Assembly (NCBI GenBank): GCA_026874595.1
Contig: CM049309.1
Location: 19,285,576 to 19,349,575, forward strand
Length of the DNA stretch: 64,000 bases
DNA from: Sipunculus nudus
Lineage: Eukaryota; Annelida; Sipuncula; Golfingiida; Sipunculidae
Reading direction: 5' to 3'
Of the stretch, positions 52,601 through 61,600 are shown piece after piece (position 1 is the first letter of the stretch; every line of letters starts with the position of its first letter). Both the position numbers and the translations under genes were made by a program. The notes beneath the pieces were generated by a model. It searched no databases, was not told where the DNA came from, and was given only the letters and a program-made list of their open reading frames with translations.

Positions 52601-55600
52601 CTTCAAGTCCTGTGCCGGTCGTCTCCGGGGTCCTGGGCTCCAGTATCTGAAGGACAAATTGACAAGGTTTTACCATCTAGGAAGAGTAGTAAGTAAGGTC
52701 ATGGGACCTTTATGATGTCACAAGCAAAACGCTGAACCGTGAAACTTAGACACTCATGAGGAACAGCATACCAATACACAGCCCCATTTTTTCTAATAGT
52801 TAATTATGTAATCTTGTGATTAAAAAGTTAATTTTTCCATTAACAAATTTGTATTTCTAAATAAACATCTGGAGCAGATCATTGATGAATTTTTTAAGTA
52901 TAGATCATGGTCTTTAAGTTGTACTGTGTTTTCAAGGTGGAGGCAGGTTACCAAGTCAAGTGACTGATATATCATTAGAAATCTGCATCCAAATGGATAC
53001 ATGCCTCCACCATGGGAGCACACATTTAAAAAATTCTCTGCAAACACAATGGACTCACACTTTAACAATCTCTAAGATGGAAGTGTTACCATGGTAACAT
53101 GCTCACCTGTCAAGGACTCTTCGTGTAGAGTCTATCCTATCTGTGTCCATCCTGATCTTGTAAGATACATGGGTACCAACGTCTCCCTGTCCTTCATCGA
53201 CCTTGAACACGATGCCTGTAATCATACATATAACTTAAAGTAAATTTTACACGATTGCAATTTTTCTTCAAATGATTCTAGATTTTCTAAGATATGCTTT
53301 GCTTTGATATGCTACATTTTTCTGTAAGATTTGTAATTGCTCAAAAGTTTCACCAGAAAAAACATCTCCAATTGGTAAATACAGTGCTTATTCTGACAGT
53401 TCAAGTTAGAATTGTCTGTAAATGCTCATGATTTTTTGTGACAGCTCAACACAGGTTGCAATTTCTTATAGTTGTCTGCAGCTGGATGCACATTTACACT
53501 TTTTAGTAATGTGTAAAACAAATAACATCTAGTGTGTAATATTTATTACCTTCAGCACAGCACTTACTAAGCACAACTTATTTTCTCTTGTCTACAAATG
53601 ATTTGTTAATGCATGCAAGGCTCTGTAACATCCTGTTGGTTGTTTCAGTAAAAATAACCCTTACCTGCCCATAGAAGCTGGTCCTCTATATACTCCAGTC
53701 CTACTTTGATAAGTTCTTCCTCACTGTCATATGGTTCAAATTTGTTGAACTCAAAGCACTAAACAAAAGGATAAAAATACTCAGTTGTATTAAAGCACTA
53801 AACAAAAGGATAAAAATACTCAGTTGTATAAGAGCACTAACAAGAAGGATCAAAATACTCAGTTGTATCAAAGCACTAAACAGAAGGATAAAAATATTAA
53901 GTTGTATCAGAGCACTAAACAGAAGGATAAAATACACAGCTGTATAAGAGCACTAAACAGAAGAACAAACATACTTATTTGTATCAGAGCACTTAACAGA
54001 AGGATAGACAAACTCAGTTGTATCAGGGCACTAAAAAGAAATATACACATTCTCAGTTGTATCAGAGCTCTAAACAGAAGGACAGACACACTTAGTTGTA
54101 TCAGAGCACTAAACAGAAGGACAGACACACTTAGTTGTATCAGAGCACTAACCATAAGGATAAAAATACTCAGTAGTATCAAATAACTAATCAGAAAGAT
54201 AAAAATACTCAGTTGTATTAAGACTTAAACTGTCTGACACAGGCAGTGTAATCAAGTTTAGTTAAAAAACAAAATATAACTCACATTATCCAGACAAACA
54301 TCTACATAAAATTTTCAAACTACACATGATATACCATGGCTTTTCAAATATATTTATATGCACTTAACTCTCCTCTTATCCATACGGTAAAATATACTGT
54401 GCAGACATTTTTATTTTTAAATTATTATGCACTCTTATAGTGAAACAACAATAATGCCTACAAGAATATATTATACAATAATACTATATAAGTTATCAAG
54501 TTAATATGGTCACCACTTCATCTGAACCTAATTATATCTCTGTACTCCTGCTCTAGTTTGTTACAGGTTTCTTACAGGTTTTTCTTTTCTATATCTTCTT
54601 TATCTCTATTTCTTCTTTATTTCTTTTACCAGTTCTAACAGTTGTTTTACAAACTCTTATTCTCGTTCAATCTCTCTTCTTTCTCTCTCTCTCTCTTTCA
54701 ATCTTCCTTTCTTCCCTTACTCTTTCACTTTCTCACTTTTTTGTCTCTTTCACACTTTTTCTCTCTTTCTTTTTCACTTTCTCTCTTTCACTCTCTCTCA
54801 ATTTCTCTCTTTCTCTCTCTCTTTCTCACAAACTCTCTGTTGCAATGCTACAACATTTTTTTCCTTGTATCATTACACTTTTAAATTTTTTCTCTAAAAC
54901 CACTATTTAATTTAATTTATCCTTCTAGTGACTTACATCTAGGTACTTTTTCAGCTGTGCCATTGCTATACTGGTGTAGTTGATGGAGTCTCGCCAGTCA
55001 TACTGCCCAGGAACCTCTGGCCCTTTGTTCAGCCATCGACGGTAAGTATTGATGATGCGGTTATCAGGGTATTCAGTGTGTGCAATGTCAAGATACAACT
55101 GGAAAAAAGCATGACGTATAAGTTAGAACCATCACAAGCTATTTTAAAATTAACACAGCTTCACGAAAATCAGTCATGACCTCACCTGTCACATTTTCTC
55201 TTTCATCTTTTTGCAACGAACCTCTCATTGTTTCTGCCAGGAGGGTACGCATTCATCCCTGTTTGTGTGTGTTGGTTGGTGTGTCTGTTTGTGTGGCTTT
55301 GATGGTGTGTCTGTTTGTGTGTGTGTGTTTGTTCACAACATAACTCATGCAATCATAAATGGAATCTCATGAAATTTTCAGGGGATTTCCGGAATGGGCC
55401 AATGAAGAATCAATTAGATTTTGGTGAGGATCCAGCACATAATCCCAATTCAGGCATGTCATCAAGGGATATTCACTAATGTAACACTATGCATGAATGA
55501 ACCTTCGACTAAGTGAATGCAAACAGAGTTTTGGGAGCAGCCCACAATAGGGACCCCTCACATGGCAGAGGCTTGCATTCCTTAAAATGCAGATTTCTTG

Positions 55601-58600
55601 TTTTCTTCATGACATCATCTTTTTATTACATGCATTATTCTTTCTAAGTCACAATATGCTGTCACATGTCATATTCTGTTCCATTATTTATTCCCTACAT
55701 CAATGTATCTTATAATCACATCATCACCACATAATGCTGGTTCTGTTAACACCTAACAAGTCTGACACAGATCTATGTTTATCCAGTTAAACACTCAATA
55801 TGACTAAGACTAGCTGGATGAGAATGCAAATTTACCCGGACAATGTCAAGTCCTTGATTATTCTGAATGAAATCTGACACATTAGGAGCAATGTCCATCC
55901 AGTCCTGAGCCAATTTCTTCAACCGAGCAAGCTCCTCAAAGGTTTCATTTGCCTGTAAATAATAACAGTTATATCAATATCATATTCTAAACCAGCAGAT
56001 TAGTGTTAAAGTGCTGATCTACAAGTGACAATATATATCATTCTATATTATCAGCTATGTTTCTCTTCTCTCATATATTCTAAATAAAGTTACCAAATCA
56101 AACAATACTGTAAGTGAGAACAGATTGAAGTGGTGTCAACCACTTCCTTTTATTTAATAAAATTAATATAATAAAAACAAATAATTCTACTTGCATTTGG
56201 CTTTGGTATTTCCCACATTTCTTATTCTATATGGCATATAAATGACCGTCACACAAACAGTGTGTGAGCATATGGGTATATCTTTGGTCAAGTACAGAAT
56301 TTTTACAACTATAAAGTTACTGCAAAATTTTCTACATGAACACAAGCAAATTGATATAATACTTGTTTAATGTTGTAAGAAATTCTGTAAAGGCAGCTAT
56401 TCATCTTGTACCTTTTCTATAGAATATCTGTGCTTTCTGGCTTATACTGAGTAAATTTTAATGAATTCTAGGTCATTGCTGCTAAAAAACTTCTACTAAC
56501 ACCTCTGTGAAGGAAGCATAAGTTTATTTATCTACATGCTGTTAGTAAACACAGCAATGTTGACAAACAGAAAAACCATGTAACCTAAGCTGGTTTGTTG
56601 TATATGTGCGGAAGTTGAAAGGTCATTAGTTGTACAGCCTGTGTGTGGTATGACTGGCATTTTTTGACCTATTTTTATAAAAGGTTGAAGGCATAACCAC
56701 TTGTTAAGATATGTTAATTATCAGAATAGGCCCTTTGAATAAGTTGTAAATTAACATATTACCTGTATTATTTTGTAATTTGGTCAAGACCATTGGTAGA
56801 CCACCTTGATCTTTTTTTTAACAGGTACAGATGGTACACTGGCTTACCTTCTTGATTATTTTATTAACAGTAGGCGTGTTTGGTGTATACGGGATCCGAC
56901 CTCGGATCAGCGGTTTGACCTGACGCCACAGGATCCGCGTGTACTGATTCTGCTTCAGGTTGTTGAATAAGTCATTGCAAAACTCAGCTTCAAAACAATA
57001 AAGTCATAAAATATGCTGCACTTATATTACAAAATATGCTTTATTAATGAAAGGTTCAGATTTTACTTATTCATAAATCACTCTACAAAGATGAAAACTA
57101 ATCTTATAATAGATATCATTTATAGCTATGAACTGTTAGTATTGAAAATACATTTAATAGCACAATTTTATCAGTTATTGCACTGAAAGTGCATTTGGTT
57201 CTGGTGAAGTATTTCCTTTATTTATGGTAATTAAGTTTGTAATAAGCCTGTTGTGAAAAATATGGAGGGAGGCTACTGAAATAGATAATTCATGATAAAT
57301 ACTTCTGACATCAAACAACATTAAACTGACCATTAAATAAGAATATGCCATGGAAAAAATTGACATAATGATATGCAACTCGTATACTAACCTGAATACA
57401 CAGAAAATAAATCAATGGTCAAATACTTCAACCACTCTAAATGTAAAGGTAGGGGGGTTTATAGTCTCATATCACTGACAATATCTTTGCCTTCCTGGTC
57501 TTTCAGGCCTGTTTATTCTTGTAGCTTTTCTCAGCCCCTGGGGAACATGCAACCCAAGCAAGCCATAACAGGTGGTAGAAGGTTATTTGTTCTATATTTG
57601 CTGCCCATTACTACTACTCATTCCCACCTTGTAGTAAAGAATTTTGAATGCCATCTCAGCAGGGAAGGCAGTTAGAACAGGATGCAAACCCAGAACTTTG
57701 TGGTCACAAGTTCAGCGCCCTAACCATTACGCCACCATGCAGTGCTCTCCTGCATGACTAGTCATTACCATATACAGTGAACTCCTGCATCTTTTACTGT
57801 TTCTTAGAAGTTTTAACAATTTTTGTATTTTAAAATCTTCTGGGTCCTTCAGGGTCTGGAATGGCACACTCTAAACTTCTTCATATATTAAAAGTTAGGC
57901 CTTCAAATAAATTTCCTGGCAAATTATTATAACCATATTGTGTCAAAGTTAATGGGATGTACAGAGAACTTTGATATAGCCAATGTTCATCACAAACAGG
58001 TTTCTGTTGGTAAAAATTTCACAAGAGTTTACTATAACTGAAAGCTTGAAACTTTAAAGTGGGGTATTTCAATTAAGTTTGATAGTATAATTAAATTTGT
58101 CATTTCAACAAGGATACAAAAAACTTACTTGTGCGAGTATCATTCTCTGGCTTGTCATCGTCACTTTTGGATTTGAATACCTGGGGCCCGTCCTGACTAC
58201 GTGCATCCCGGAACATGTTCTTGCCTTCGTCAGCGCCCAACAGAACACCGCTACTGCGACCACAGAAGAGTTGTGACACCAGAGATGCATTCATGCTTCT
58301 GTTCTGCATGGAGACACCATCTTGGTATGCATCAGTTACTGTGTCATTCAACTCAGACAAGATGTCCTGAAGACTCTGGAGTTTTCGGAGCTGTTGATGA
58401 AATGTTACTAAAATTTATGAATACAGTAGATTTCTTCATACTAACACACTGTTTTAATTTGTCTAACAATAGAACACTTTTATTTCTTTTTTTTTTTAAG
58501 AATGGGTCCATGGCCTCTTGGTGGCACTGTCTATTTATAAGGGTTAAGGGATCTGTATGATAAAAATGATATGTAATTTTTAAGCCTCCTGGATTAAAGG

Positions 58601-61600
58601 TTTTATATGCACAGGGTTGGGAATAATGCAGAAGTCATAACCTGTGGTTAAGACATTAGAGTGAATCCCTGTGGGTTCAACGAGATTTTACCATTATGCG
58701 ATTGAGGCACTGGTGGGGTTCGAACCAGGGACCTTCAGCTCCAAAGCCCAATGCCCTAACCACTAGCTAGGCTATGTCCTACTTAAAACCCTAGAGTCAT
58801 AATATATTACACTTTATATCATATTACTTTCTTCATCCTCATTACAGGTACAACAGTACAACTTGTAAAATATGTTGGCCATGCAATTATCCTCAAGGAA
58901 TAGAAAAATAAGAGAGATAAACTAGGTATGTAAAGTATAAAATGAAAAACAAGCCACTGGTTGGTTATGTGCCATATAATGCAATGACAGCAAATATGAT
59001 ATAAGTTGGTCAGTGTTTACAATAAAACATGACTGAACATTTAAATGGCAGCAGAATGAATGTGTCTGTAATGTATAGTTAGAGCAGGGAGATACATACA
59101 TCTCTTATAAATCTGAGTCCTGCCTGAATTGTGGCGTTGTCTACCGCAAACCCTTTTCCTAGGGTATCCTGAAGACATTTTTCAATCTGAATAGAAAAAC
59201 ACTGTATCACTTGTCATAGAGATGATAAGAAGGCATAATGCACATACCAACACACACACACAAATACAGTGTACAATCTTACTACCTCATCACTCATAGT
59301 ACTGACCTTATCATGTTATAGTGAGGTAAAATATTTAAAAAATTTCAATTTTTAAGGTGACAATTTCACTTTTAAATCTAAAAAAAAAAAATTTAAATCA
59401 ACAAGGCAAAAGGCATCAACATTTTCCATATTTTAAAACTTTACCAAAGCCAAAATACAGCTACACCATACCTCAGCCCTAACTGCCATTGGGTCGAGTT
59501 CACTCATGAAGTCCTCATAGAGCTGGCGGTATTCCTCCACCGTCAGATTACACAGCTGTCCCGTGGTTCGGTGAAGCTGCTCAGTGTCCGGGTACTCCAG
59601 CAGGAGGTCTTGTTGACCGCAGATCAGGTCCCTGATTTCTTCCGGATTGTTTACCAAGTTGTCTCGATTTTGTAACATCAGTTGAAAAATCTGGATATAA
59701 AAAAATAATTTCTTTAACAATTATTTCTTCTTATTCTATTATTTATGTTTGATATCAACTGAAGAATCTGGATATACATTAAATAATTAAAATAACATTT
59801 ATAATCATTTCTGCCTTCCTATTTTTCATGTATGATATCGACTGTAGAATCTGGGTATACCTTATATTATTTTATTAAAGTAACATTTATATAACATTTA
59901 TAACTATTTCTTCCTTCATATTATTCACATTTGACAGCAACTAAAGAATCTTGGTACAAATTACATTACATAATAAAAATGAAATACCCTATATTTAGGT
60001 TTGACAAATTTTAAATAAATCCAAATTTCAATACGTTTAACCATATATAATTGATAATATTATATCAACTGTATAGTGATATAGTCTGATAAACAGAAAG
60101 GAACTGGGGCAGAAAGACAATCAAGAAACACCAATTATATCCTACCTCTGTCCAATTCAGACTGCTGTTAATTAGAGTATCTATGGTATGCTGTGATATC
60201 GGCAGCCCCTGCTCCTCAATACGCTGCCTTAACTCTGTGGTGTTTACTAACAGGTTGCCCACTTTTGCAGCACCTACAAATTCAAAAATCATGTCTGAAC
60301 AATTGATCTAAGCCTTGAGGAGGGTATAATAGCTTTAATGCTATTTGATTCCTTGAGTAACTGTACAACTGTTAGAAACAGTTTTAAATTCATGTTTGAT
60401 TACTAAAAGAACAAAACAACCAGTTTTTAACAAATAATTGTCTTTCATGTACCTGTGTCACTTCACTTTTCTATTACTTTAAGAAACCCTCACCATTCTA
60501 ACAGCAGTGACAATTCTTTAAAATTTTGCAATTCTTTGGTCTTTCACTGGTACAAATAGTTGATGAGAGTAATCATTGTCATTAATCATGTAAAGGTTTC
60601 ATAAATCATGCTGTTATATTCCCCCAGTTTGCTGCTACTTTATTTACTGATTTTCCTATGTTTTTCATGCACACATAATCATTTGTGATTGATTACCATA
60701 AATTGCTCAATAGAAGACGTGTCTTGTATTGGGTTAACTAAATTTCAAAAGTTTTAACAATTTCCTACAGTCCTTGTGCATCTTCTATTGCATATATCAT
60801 AAATCATCATAAATAAAATAACACTCAAGGTGCTGGTGCCTCACCAAGGTGAAAATGTACTCCAATTAATCAGTTTTGAAGAAAAATAGCCAATCACTGA
60901 TATAAATGATTAATTAGCTATATCAATATAATCAATTTTCAACCAATGAATAACTATTTCTTTACATTATAAACAAGAATAAGTTCAGTCCAAAATATAT
61001 TAAAATATAACTGTTAAGAAGACTCAAATTATGTATTACCTTGAAAATGCAGGCCTAAACTTACATATTTACACCTGTTTCCATTAAATGAAACTTTCTT
61101 AAAAGCTTCAATTTTATGATAATAACTGTATGCTTCTTAACAATTTCTTAGAATATGCAGTCCTGTACTTATATATCCACCCCTGTTTTCACCTAATGAA
61201 ACTTTCTTAAAAGCTTTTATTTTATGATATTAACTGTATGCTACATAAAAATTTCCTTGAACATGCAGTCCTCTACTTACATATCTACCCATGTTTCCAC
61301 CAAATAAAACCCCACCATGCCAAGACCCTTAGGCAAGGTCCCAACCGAAAGTGTGCCTCTATCCACCCAGCAGTAGAAATGGGTACCAGTAAATACTGGG
61401 AAGGTAACCTGCGATGGACTAGCATCCCATCCAGGAGGAGTTTAACTCCTAAGTTGCTTCTCTTTACCGAAACTGGGATAAGCTCCAGCCTGATGAGACA
61501 TTAGGCTCAGGTGTAAAAGCCCAATAGACTTTACCTACCTTTCCACCAAATGAAACTTTCTTTAAAGCTTTAATTTTATTAAATTTACTGTGTGCTACAT

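Noticed and set aside
53824-54186. Open frames on both strands in the 39-bp array
   Set aside because: The unit length is a multiple of 3, so the frames stay open by arithmetic; they only repeat one motif.
58711-58775. True tRNA gene
   Set aside because: A- and B-boxes are present but the acceptor and anticodon stems do not pair; fits a SINE head.
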